64,000 nucleotides of DNA, taken from positions 274,959 to 338,958 of the forward strand of contig JADANN010000072.1 in the NCBI GenBank assembly GCA_018806985.1, given 5' to 3'. The notes under the pieces are model-generated. The model was given only the letters and a program-made list of their open reading frames with translations. It was not told the origin of the DNA and did not search any database. The translations under genes and the position numbers were made by a program. The stretch is from Angiostrongylus vasorum (lineage: Eukaryota > Nematoda > Chromadorea > Rhabditida > Metastrongylidae). The stretch's first letter is position 1. Each line of letters opens with the position of its first letter. Below, piece after piece: positions 21,736 to 31,535 of the stretch.

Positions 21736-21939
21736 GGGAAGAAAGAATTAGTACAGAAAACAAATAGAATAACCACGTATTGAATGTTGAAGTGGAAATA
21801 AATATGGAAATTAATCTATAACATGCATGAGAAATAAGAGAGAAAACGAGGAGAATGCCATGTGTTCTTTTATATTTTATTCTCTACCACCTATCTTAAT
21901 AACTATTGCCCAGCACTTCTAGCTGTTCTCATATCCATC

Positions 21940-22225
21940 ACCTACGGAGGTCTCTGGACTTTTGCGTAAGGGTTCGATTAGTGCATCAGGATTATCGTCC
22001 TCTCAAGAATGTCGTTGTACGGTGGTCGAGTCAATTCAGGCTGGATTCTTGATACAGTCGGGCTGGACCGCTTCCACGTGGATTTAAGGTAGTTAGCCGA
22101 TTCCAGGCAAGTTTTATTCCAGTTTCTATCCTTAGAGAGATGGGAGGTTTGGTTAACCAGGTCTACCTAGCATCTTACTCGTGATAAATGTCATCACTAC
22201 CTCTAGGTTATCCGTTCCATTACAT
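21940..22225 (-). repeat. SINE-E partial copy
   Basis: GTGGTCGAGTCAATTC and GGTTAACCAGGTCTACC, then ATCACTACCTCTAGGTTATCCG, match the right half of the family including the tRNA-like head on the - strand. Confidence 0.45.
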
Positions 22226-22679
22226 TATGTACTGCACATAGGAATAGCGACGATTGAGAATAATACAATACAATAATAATATAACACAAAAATGGAAGTA
22301 AGTATATAACCCACATGGAAGATTGTAGAGGAAACGAATAAAGTAACCACAAAGACTGCACACGGAAGTTCTGGAAGTTAATCTAATTTAATTGCTTCCG
22401 CTTGCACAAGGTTAACTGCGATGACGTCGATATGGTATGGTAGGAATTTCAAAAGCTTGTCTTAACAGTTAGGCCTTTTATTTAGCCTTATGTTTATGGT
22501 AAAAGGCTTACAATTTGTGTTGAAATTAATATCATGAAATCATTATTTTACATCACCTACAACCTTAAACCACTCCTTCGACTAAAAAATCTTTGCTTTG
22601 AATGAAACATATTGAAAAAACAGACATTGGATAACTTGAGCAGGACTTGTGTAACTAATAGAATAAAGAATGGAGCTCG

Positions 22680-22850
22680 CAGCATTGATGCTTGAGAGTA
22701 GCGTCATACCTTCGACTTAACTTCAGTGAACACCGTTATAGGTGACAGAATCTATATCTGACCTGAACAATGACTTACGGTGGCCTACCCTATGTATCAA
22801 TTCAGTACTTCGAATCGGAATGATGAAGGCTTTGTGAGCTCAGGGTGTAG
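22680..22850 (-). repeat. Degraded SINE-A copy
   Basis: TTCGACTTAACTTCAGTG and ATGACTTACGGTGGCCTACCC resemble the family's ATTCGACTTCATTAAGC and ATGACTCGTGGCGGGCTACC blocks. The head is lost. Confidence 0.35.
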
Positions 22851-24010
22851 CATGGGCGCTCACATGCAAAAATTTAGTTTTCGCGGTTCAACTTGCCAGT
22901 GGAAGGCAGAGAAACGGCAAGAAAAGTGACGCTGAACGTTTTCTCATGACCTATAGCATGAATCTTCTAGTGAAAAACATTTTCTATGACGAAGATAAGT
23001 CCATTTTTTTTATAAAGCAGACCGCTTCTCACCATTGTTTTGTCGACGTATAGCTTTAAACTATAGGAGACTGCTTTTAACAATTTCCCGGATGTATCAC
23101 AGTCACAGTGACCCTGAATTCAACTACGTAGGCGCAACAATGCCACTTTCTAACTTACAAGCAACAGATTCAGTCTCAACGATCGTTTGGCTGAAACATC
23201 TTACGCCCGCATGTATATGTTAGTAGAACGGAAACTCTGGATTTCCTTTACCAGCTTCGTGTAAGCCCCACGATTTAAACGCATTCTCTAAATTATTTTC
23301 CTCTAAAAGATGTAATGTTGATGGCAAAATCTGTTATAATCGCTTTTAGCTCTTACAATTTATCAAATGACAAGGAAAAACAATGACTAACTAATAAACC
23401 ACAATACACTTTTCGACACACGTGTCAGCTTTGCCGTTTCTAGTGTATTTGTGAACAGTGATCCACATCAGTAAAAAGTAAGCAACTCGCCAATCTCACG
23501 CCATCGAGAAACGTCACTCCAACGATGACATTCCTTCAGATTAGTTGTGAAGACGTTTTTTTAGAAACTCTCAGAATGATTGGCAACAGATCGTGCCGTG
23601 CTTGGTTACGACTACCCAGTAACGTCCTGCATACTGCAGGAAGCAGTACTTTTCCACTCTACATTCCAGATACAGGAAATGATGTTATTAGTGCGAATAC
23701 TTCGAAAAAAGATTTCTGGATAGAAAGTACTCTAATGACGAAGCTCCGATGCGTCTTTAGCATTTACAATAATTTCACGACTTCCGATTGTTCTTCTTCT
23801 GGTTTCGCCTCAGTTGCATGTAGGTAAGTAAAGCAGTAAATCATTCAGTTACCCTGACTTCCCGATGCATCTTGATATCTGTGCATCTTCAAGCATGTCA
23901 ATGTTGGTGTTCTGGTCTTCACGAATGGCACGCCATGCGGTGCATAAAATATAGGTTGTGTCCTCAGTGGTTTTGCGACAACAGAAATTTGATTTTAGTT
24001 CGATTGCTAA
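22830..24010. repeat. Family G, copy 2 (diverged duplicated segment)
   Basis: This is the partner of 16590-17600, with ordered matching blocks. Open frames at 23035, 23525 and 23872 overlap it but carry no recognisable domain. Confidence 0.4.
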
Positions 24011-24324
24011 CAAAAAACATCTGCAAGAAATCTCTGTTATTAATCAGTCGCACAACGTATTTACTAGCACGATCCAGACACAAATCACAGTTACTACAAG
24101 CCGAAGCCGTCCTTAGAATAGTCAGCGTCGACAGTGAGAGGAAAAAAATCGCTGTGGAATAAGTGGTAAACATGTTACGGTAATTAAACAGAAAAAAAAG
24201 AAAACTATATCCATTCAGTCATGAAATCCACATAAGGACAGTAGATCATACAAATCGTGTTTGTTGTCCTGCTCTGGCGAACACGCCGAATCTCGGGTTT
24301 CTTACGGATTGCGCTACTCCTAAT

Positions 24325-24745
24325 TCTTAGCCTTTATGGACTTGCCTTCCCACTGGTTTACCACCTCATCGTGGTGGGGAGGTGTTCCTAGGTGTCGGGC
24401 TGCGATGCACAACGGGGAATTCGTCCCACGACAGGGTCTCCCAAGCTGAGAAGGAGAGCGGCATTACCATCAGGAAGGCCAGGTAAGAGTAAGCTGATAG
24501 CAGGATCTGCCACCATCCTAGTATCAAACTAGTCGCATGACGGCAAATCTGCTTCTGATTTACAAGGGCAGCGACTCCCTGTGGTGGAGACGACCTGGGG
24601 CATACTATGGCCTGCCTGAACTCGGGATTCCAGGGAAGCACAATGGCTAAACCGAGAAAACTCCGAAAAATGGGGGAATATTCTGGGAGCCCGCACAACT
24701 AGTAAGGAAGAGCCGTTCAAGTACTCAGGTAAGTTACGGACTTGC
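24325..24745 (+). repeat. SINE-C copy
   Basis: The head is CTGGTTTACCACCTCATCGTGG, with body blocks CAAGCTGAGAAGGAG, AGGATCTGCCACCATCCT and GGATTCCAGGGAAGCACAATGGCTAA. The tail is TTCAAGTACTCAGGTAAGT. It has the usual full length for the family. Confidence 0.65.
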
Positions 24746-24846
24746 TGGTTTTTTAAAACTAGACAACAATCATTCGGTAAATAGAAGACTTCGTGGGATA
24801 GGAACATAAATGGATTTGAGAAAGGACTTTCGTGCTATCTACTATA

Positions 24847-25120
24847 TGCCAGGGTGGGTGTAGGGCAATGGCTAGAGATGCCCTGCAATACATATGAGTT
24901 CGATCGCGCGCCCCAGGTCCACCAAGACTTCCATCCCTTCGGGGAAAGGAAAATTCGTATCAAACATGTCTGGTTGGATATCAGCACTGGCTCGACACAA
25001 CGATTCGAGTCATTGTATAGGCTAGATGTTCATTTGTTCATCTCTAACAAAGCGTGATAAAGTCAAATGCATGGTGCACCTCTCAGGCATTGATCCTCGC
25101 CGAGAGTTTTTTTCTTTGTA
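24847..25120 (+). repeat. SINE-A copy
   Basis: GGGTGTAGGGCAATGGCTAGAG (A-box region) and GAGTTCGATCGCGC (B-box region) form the head. The body ends with AAGTCAAATGCATGGTGCACC and GATCCTCGCCGAGAG. Confidence 0.65.
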
Positions 25121-25479
25121 TAATTTTATTTACCACATGTCACTATTGTCCTTCCCACAAACACACTATTGTCGGCATTTGGAAGTGTTTTATAACTGCC
25201 AATCTAGTATTTTTTATGCCCTTGCGCTCTATACGATAGCTACCATTCACTGTAGCAATTGAAATTGAAATAGTGGTCGATTAGCACTCAAATTTGTGTT
25301 TAGTGAACTCGTTCGAAAAACGGTTCTATGCATGTTTCTAAGTGCAGAGTAGAGATTTCAATGGATAAGGGATAAAGGGATGACCAGGAGAGATTCCAAT
25401 GACCAACCCATAATAAACCCGTGTGCAATTTATCAGCTGAGAACAAAAAAGTATACGAAAATATTTTCCTTTACTTTCT

Positions 25480-25730
25480 GATTCGCTGTATGCTAGTAGA
25501 TGTAATAGCGACTGTTGCAGAATACACTGCTGCCAAAATGGGCACCGCCGAGTGAGATTGTCCATTCGATTGGTGCTCCACTTCATCGCATTCGCTCGAT
25601 GCGACAACGAACAACCATGGACGACCTCCTGTGGATCATCACTCGTATCAGTCCGGGCTTGAAGAAGACGAATACGTCGAAACGTTAGTGGGATGAATCT
25701 TTTTATCAACCTTGCATTTGCTTAATAATC
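25480..25730 (+). repeat. Family F copy with hammerhead-like core
   Basis: CTTGAAGAAGACGAATACGTCGAAACGTTAG: stem II is GACG/CGTC, and the outer core matches the PLE-type module except for T in place of the first C. The tail is TATCAACCTTGCATTTGC. Upstream blocks are shared with the 21.0-kb copy. Confidence 0.45.
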
Positions 25731-25739
25731 AGAGAAGGT

Positions 25740-27365
25740 ATGGCAAAATAGTTCTAAATGTAAAAAATAAACCACTAGAAAGAAAATGAGGCCCATAGGT
25801 GTCTTATCGACCAATCCCGTTAAATCATTACGACAACTTGTTAGTGTCACTTACCGCAAGAGTATTAGTACTATCACTAGCAGAACACGGCGCAGATGTC
25901 TTCATAACACTTCTCCGAACTGGCTTTTTTTCTGAGCATCTTCATCCGCCCACTTTTTTCCAAAATGACTTATAGACGAAAAAGCTTCACCTCAAAGAAG
26001 TTCTTTGAATATGAAATCTTAACCGTTAAATATATACTACAGAACGATTTTGTACTATTTGCACACAAACCGGTAAAATAAGGAATAGTAGCAAGCGTAA
26101 CAACGTTAACAGCCTAGTTTTACCTCCTGTGGATAAGATTGGCCGATTTTTTCAAGAAGAACACATTTTTCCGACAAAATGAGGAAATCACTGTTGTCTA
26201 GATTGAATATTAAAGGAAAGCCGTCTTTCTTCATTCATGCTGAGCTCTGATCGATGTTATTGTGCAGCGACTGAAGAACGACAGTGGCTTGTGTGAAAAA
26301 ATTCGGCAATGAACCGGAACTGGCGAGAACACTGCGAACGATAATCCTAGTATTAGGCTAAGTTTGAATAAAAAATATGGAAGTAAAAACGTCAAAAATG
26401 GGTGTTAGAAAAGAATGAGCATGAGCACAACGAAGCCGTCGTATATGGTGAACGCCTACGAGATGAATAATAGGAGAAATGTTACCATAGGCGATTAACT
26501 GTCAGGAACAAAGAATTGAAATGTTTCCACTGATGTTAATAATTATGTTAGCAAACTGTTGACTCTAATTCCAAAATACAGTACATCGATAAATCTTAGT
26601 TTTCCCCCACACTCAGATGTTCTGGAAACTGCAGGAATCATTTTTTTTTCCCCTCCAACGAATGCCGGAGAGGTGGAATAACATCTCGAAAAAATACTGT
26701 ATTTGTCAAGAGCACCGTTCGTAGTGAACAGTAAGGATGCCAATATTGATCGCTTCAATAAAAATATGTTGTTCAAGTTCGATTCGTGAATATGATGGAT
26801 TTTTTCAAGCTATAACGGACGGCATGTACATTACAGTGTATATTTCCAGTTCAGTGGGTTTCAGAATTTTTGTACCCTACTGTGTATACCCATTCTGATA
26901 GCTAATGGGAAGCAGATCAACGTTAGAGGGGTGAGATTGAGAAAGCTCTTCTCTACACTTAATAGTAGCAAGAAACCTTTGACGAATGAGCTCACCTGAT
27001 TGGTAATTTGACTAACAATTAAGTGTTATTCTACTTTAATCGCTGTTACAAATCGTGGTTGTTGCATGGAATGTTGAGGTATAACAAATTCCGAGGTGGC
27101 CTCTAAATTAGTCGAAAGACGTTTCCAGATGCTGACAGATATGTGTTTCAATGATGACCCCTAATAGAACGTAGTGAATAACAGCATATATCAGTTAAAC
27201 CCATAGAGCGATAGAGCAAAGTCCCTTCTACGAGTTCTTTATGTTCACAACTCTTTAAGTCATCAATTTACGGAAAAATCATTGTTTATTACGAAAAATG
27301 GGAAGTCCGCAAAGTCTGGAAATTAGCTGTCGCTGTCAGTGGGTTATATCTTAAATAAACCGAGA
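25740..27365. other. No gene recognised
   Basis: A long AT-rich stretch without a convincing exon, RNA gene or known repeat. It may hold unrecognised intron or intergenic sequence. Confidence 0.45.
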
Positions 27366-27369
27366 CACT

Positions 27370-28290
27370 CCCACGTCCGACTTTCTATTAACCTCGGCAT
27401 TGATTGAATAATTCTTTCTACTTCTGTTTAGCAAACACGCCGTGTTATTTTATTTCTTTATTTACGTACAAGCTGACGTTTCGTCGGATTTCGCCTTCCT
27501 CAGAGCCTGAAAGGTCAAGTTGACTGCAATCTACACGGTCAAACCCCTACATAACCAAAAAAGAGAAAATGCTGAACCAAAATTTCAATCACATTGAACA
27601 CAGAGCCTTTGCACACTCACCGCTTTCTATGAGTCTTCCGCTAAATATTTCACGTGGAGACCAACCGCACACAGTTCACATGGAATCGTAATGTACCCAT
27701 CTCATCAGAATAACAGGCTTATATACTGCCCAATATCACGCGTGATAATGAGGCATTCCTCCCTGCTGCGGTTCATTTTCGGATTCTTGGATTTGATCCA
27801 GAATGCCTCGAGAATTTTGCGCGCTTGTGTTCTCGATTCCTGCGCGAGGATCGTAACCCGTACTTCAAAATCTTCTCCGTTATGTCTCTGCGTCCTATGC
27901 GTGCCTAGTGGAGCGTTTGGTTTACGTTTGCCGACTAGGTGTTCTTTTTATACGAACGCAGAGTGGTCTACACGTTTCACCAACGTATTCGTCCCCGCAC
28001 GCTTTACAAGAGATCAGATAAACTGTACCTGAACTCATGCAGTCACCGTCCTTACCACTGGGGCAAATTATACAATTTTGCTTTGCATATAGACGGTTGT
28101 ATAGGCGGTTACGAACAAGTTGGTGCCTTAGATTACTCGGTGGCATTTCAGTTATCGTTAGACCGGCCCTTCTTAAACAGCGTTTTATAGCTGCACTTAC
28201 TTCATCTGAAATGAAAAGCAGGATAAACGGGACCTTATTGTCGCTAGAGTTAAACCGAGACAGTTCAAGCGATTCAGGGTTTGTTTAGTG
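27370..28290 (-). mobile_element. PLE fragment, second subfamily (GIY-YIG end)
   Basis: The - strand frame 28146-27922 reads LRHQLVRNRLYNRLYAKQN...GTVYLISCKACGDEYVGETCRPLCVRIK, the GIY-YIG endonuclease of a PLE related to but clearly distinct from copies 1 and 2. The stretch towards 28290 gives the preceding linker. The 3' tail at 27380-27540 keeps the CTGAGGA...CGAAACG stem-loop, with a different third helix (ACGT/ACGT) and the same GTA triplet. The RT part is absent, so it is 5'-truncated and dead. Confidence 0.75.
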
Positions 28291-28559
28291 CTTTAACCAC
28301 AAAGGAAAAATTTTTTTTATAAGGTAAAGGCCAATTAATCGTCATTGACAATGGCTAGTTCTCACATATAGTATATAAACACATGTTGATTATTACAGTA
28401 GCGAGGTTAAATGACGGTCGTTTCCAAAATTGTTGTTTTGCTATTCACCATGTGCTAGCTAACAAAATACCGGCTGCTGCAGGGTGGATTATCAGTTGAA
28501 AAGCAAACTATCATCAACTGATAATGATATCAACAACAACCGCCCTGTATAAAAGAGCG

Positions 28560-28760
28560 TCGCCGGGTGTGTTCGGCTCATTCAAGATGCTCAATTGAGG
28601 AAGATCCGGTTCGATGCGAGATGAAGACGACACAGCTAGAAGAGGAACAACTGTGGACCATCGACAAGAATCGTCGGCTCTGATGAAGACGAAGATGTCG
28701 AAACGTTACCCAAATAAACATCTCGTATCAACCTCGTGCAAGCCCAACAATATAAACACA
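28560..28760 (+). repeat. Family F copy with CTGATGA core
   Basis: CTCTGATGAAGACGAAGATGTCGAAACGTTACCC holds the textbook hammerhead CUGAUGA and GAAA around a GAC/GTC stem, with one extra A. The tail is ATCAACCTCGTGCAAGCCCAACAA. Confidence 0.45.
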
Positions 28761-29099
28761 TGCTACATTTAGTTTCCAGCCATGTCGTACTATCGAGCTT
28801 TTCGTTTAAAGCATGATCCTCCAATACCAAGATCGATAGAAATAGTCGGAAGTCGTAGTCGCTTTCTATTTAGATATTAATCCTTATTTCTACCATGTAT
28901 TTCCACTCGCTCTGTTTGCCTAACTCATCTTCCTTGGTGTTAAAGACCTCTTGAGCTCAGTGAAAGAAACTGAAAGGTGAAATTACAGAAGTCACACTCA
29001 AAGATAACCACTGACAATATTTTTTTTTCGAAGAAACAACCATAACATTCTATTCCCTTCATAAACCGCATTTCTAAATAAAAAAACCAATCCATTTGA

Positions 29100-29500
29100 C
29101 AGAATAAGCCCGAATTTTTTTTTATTTCATACGACCCTGTCTTCACATCTACTGTGCCGATCCTGGCACTTCTCACATTCGATTCGTTTCCTCGCATCCG
29201 TCGTCCACTAAGGTCTTCCAACTTTTAGGTGTGGTTTCGGCTGCTGATTAAGGATTTTCATTTCACCTTAATGTCGTAGATTGCTGGTCGAGTCGACTCT
29301 TCCTGGACTCCTGGAATTGCCGGGCTAGAGGGAGCGCACTTATTAAGTTCCAAATGAAGAGTTTTTCCCAGATATATCCGGGTGCGAGAATTTCTCGATG
29401 CAGGGTAGTCGAGAGGCTTCTTGAGTTCGGGAAGGATCGAACCAGCACCGTGCTAGTAATGGCATGCATAACTACCACTATGTTATTAGTCAAAAGGTCA
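29100..29500 (-). repeat. SINE-E copy
   Basis: It shares TCTTCACATCTACTGTG, CTCACATTCGATTCGTTTCC and GTCGTAGATTGCTGGTCGAGTC with the other copies. The right end on the - strand is GCATGCATAACTACCAC in reverse, with a B-box-like GGATCGAACCAGC. Confidence 0.55.
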
Positions 29501-29748
29501 TATTAATCTTAGAACGTTTAAGAAATTGAACGAACATGAAACATAGTGAACCACAAAAACTTGCGAATGGCTACCAAGAACATCTTTACCATGAACTCTA
29601 ATGTTGTACTATTATTGCTACTATTATATTGTAACTAGTCAAAAACTTCACAGAATAAGCAACGTAAGGTTCTCAAACACTGCGAATACAAAGCTGGTAA
29701 AGTCAAAGTAATACAGTTCTGGCAAAACAAACAATGTTCAAAAGAAAG

Positions 29749-30090
29749 TCAGGAAGAAAAATGGCATAAGTGATAAAAGGCAACAGCGTTACCAAACTGG
29801 GATTTAGATTTGAACCACTGGCAAGACGGTACACGGGCAGCACTCATCGAATGTCGATGTCGTTCTCCAGCTGAAAACGTCATCAGATAAAATTGACACG
29901 ATGTATGGTTCTCGTTGGGATAGGTATGTTTTTTCGCAATTGCATCTTCCTGTTTTTTTCCCGAAATTTTGCCTGCGTGTAAATAAAAGTGCTGTGATTG
30001 TTGTGAAAAACAGTCGATAATTTGTACTCCTACAGGCCAATTAAGGTAATTTAGTGCTGTGCATTTAAAAAAAGGTAAAGAATCAAGCAA
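29749..30090 (-). CDS. Uncertain Cys-rich open frame
   Basis: Two overlapping - strand frames exist. The one at 30040-29804 ends CNCEKTYLSQREPYIVSIL...TFDECCPCTVLPVVQI, with a CxC and a CCPC cluster, and could be the last exon of a small secreted protein. No family is recognised, no splice acceptor is clearly better than others, and there is no upstream exon. It could well be chance. Confidence 0.15.
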   Translation of the reverse strand: MLDSLPFFKCTALNYLNWPVGVQIIDCFSQQSQHFYLHAGKISGKKQEDAIAKKHTYPNENHTSCQFYLMTFSAGERHRHSMSAARVPSCQWFKSKSQFGNAVAFYHLCHFSS

Positions 30091-30330
30091 CGTTCGTCAC
30101 CCAACTGTCGTTCTCACGTCCGTTGTACTTCAGATGTAGATCAGTAGACTCTACACGTTCGCGACGACGTGACCTCTATAGGAGTCTTTCGATTCAAAAA
30201 ATGGTGGCAGTTCCCAGGATCGACTTTCTATTAACCTCGGCATTGGAATATGAATGCGTCGTTTTCTTGTTCAGCAATCGCGAGGTTGTTAAACAGCATA
30301 CATTTACTTCCATAGAAAAACACAATACAA

Positions 30331-30371
30331 TACAACAGTAGCTGACGTTTCGGCAGTATCGCCTTCTTCAG
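30331..30371 (-). ncRNA. Hammerhead-like motif, left arm of miniature PLE
   Basis: The reverse strand gives the same core and helix III as 13935-13975, with no core change. Confidence 0.45.
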
Positions 30372-30724
30372 AGCCTGGAAGGGTATACTGACAAACAATT
30401 TACTAGGCCAAACGCTTCAATGACACTTACAAAAAGACGAAAAACTCTATGGTAATTACATGGTCAACAGCTTCTCGAAAAACTCACCGCTTTTGACCCC
30501 GTATGTTCGCATCAATTTCTGATGTGGGATGGTGCAGTCGTCAACCTTATGCGACCATAATCAGCTGTTCTAATCTTCCTCAATGGAAGGCACGTAAAAA
30601 GCGGTGAGTTTTTTTTCGAGAAACTGTTGACCATGTAATTAGCATAGAGTTTTTTCGTCTTTTTTGTAAGTGTCATTGAAGCGTTTGGCCTAGTAAATTG
30701 TATGTCAGTATACCCTTCCAGGCT

Positions 30725-30765
30725 CTGAAGAAGGCGATACTGCCGAAACGTCAGCTACTGTTGTA
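30725..30765 (+). ncRNA. Hammerhead-like motif, right arm of miniature PLE
   Basis: The module is identical by eye to the one at 13935-13975. It faces the left-arm copy. Confidence 0.45.
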
Positions 30766-31379
30766 TTGTATTGTGCTTTTCTATGGAAGTAAATGTATGC
30801 TGTTTAACAACCTCGCAATTGCTGAACAAGAAAACGACGCATTCAAGAATGGTGGCTTCTTTCAACTTCAAATCAGCACATCTCAGTCAATTGTGAACCT
30901 TATTAGCAGCAATTATTACTATTAAAGTTTCGAAATCTTCTCTGTAGGATGACATCTACTTCTTCCGCTTTATATCTTCAAGGCTCACATTTGGAACACA
31001 AAAGGAAATCCAGTGGATTTCGGCCGGCATGTCACGATGGTGTTCCCTAATGTATTCTTTATGCTAGCAGATGCCGCTCTTCCGTTGAAAATTTTGAACA
31101 ATCCAGTTTCATTATCAACATTTTTTAAGTGTTAACTCTAAACATATTTAGATTTGAAAAGGAACTATATAGGAATTGCGAATACGATCGTGGCCATAAA
31201 CCGAGGTCTGTTACAAGACAGTTAAGTTCTGAAGCCCTGAAGTACTCTAGTAAGTGTCGAAAGCTCCGACGCGAATTTTTTAAAGTGCAAGATGTGTTCA
31301 CCAACAGTCGATATCCAATTCACAGGTCACTCTGCACAGATTACTGTAGCTTTCCCACGATGGTTTGAGAGCTGAGGGG

Positions 31380-31535
31380 CGTGGCTAGCGTAGACTAATC
31401 GTTATCTGAAATCGCGCCAATGAGAGCACGGGGGGGGCGGCAACTATCCCAGGCGGCGGGCATGCGATGGTGGGAAAACGAGTGTAGAATGTGAGCACAG
31501 ACATTTCATTCTGCAGCATTTCACTTGCTCCTAAG
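31380..31535 (+). promoter_or_regulatory. Candidate nanos promoter and trans-splice acceptor
   Basis: A GC-rich patch, unusual in this AT-rich region, precedes the nanos start. It includes ATCGCGCCAATGAG (a CCAAT box next to an E2F-like GCGCGAT) and a run of G. TTCATTCTGCAG at 31505-31516 is a good 3' splice site 20 bases before the ATG at 31536. In a nematode this could be a spliced-leader acceptor. If so, translation starts at 31536 rather than at the in-frame ATG at 31491. Confidence 0.35.

Larger units (their letters stand above)
30209..30847. mobile_element. Miniature PLE foldback (non-autonomous), TSD-flanked
   Basis: The left arm, 30209-30493, is an inverted PLE 3' tail and the right arm, 30494-30847, is a direct one. 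They join at TTTTGACCCCG with no coding sequence between. AATGGTGGC flanks both sides (30200-30208 and 30848-30856), a 9-bp target-site duplication. Each arm carries an intact hammerhead-like module. The insert of about 640 bp therefore moved as a unit without its own enzyme. Confidence 0.8.
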
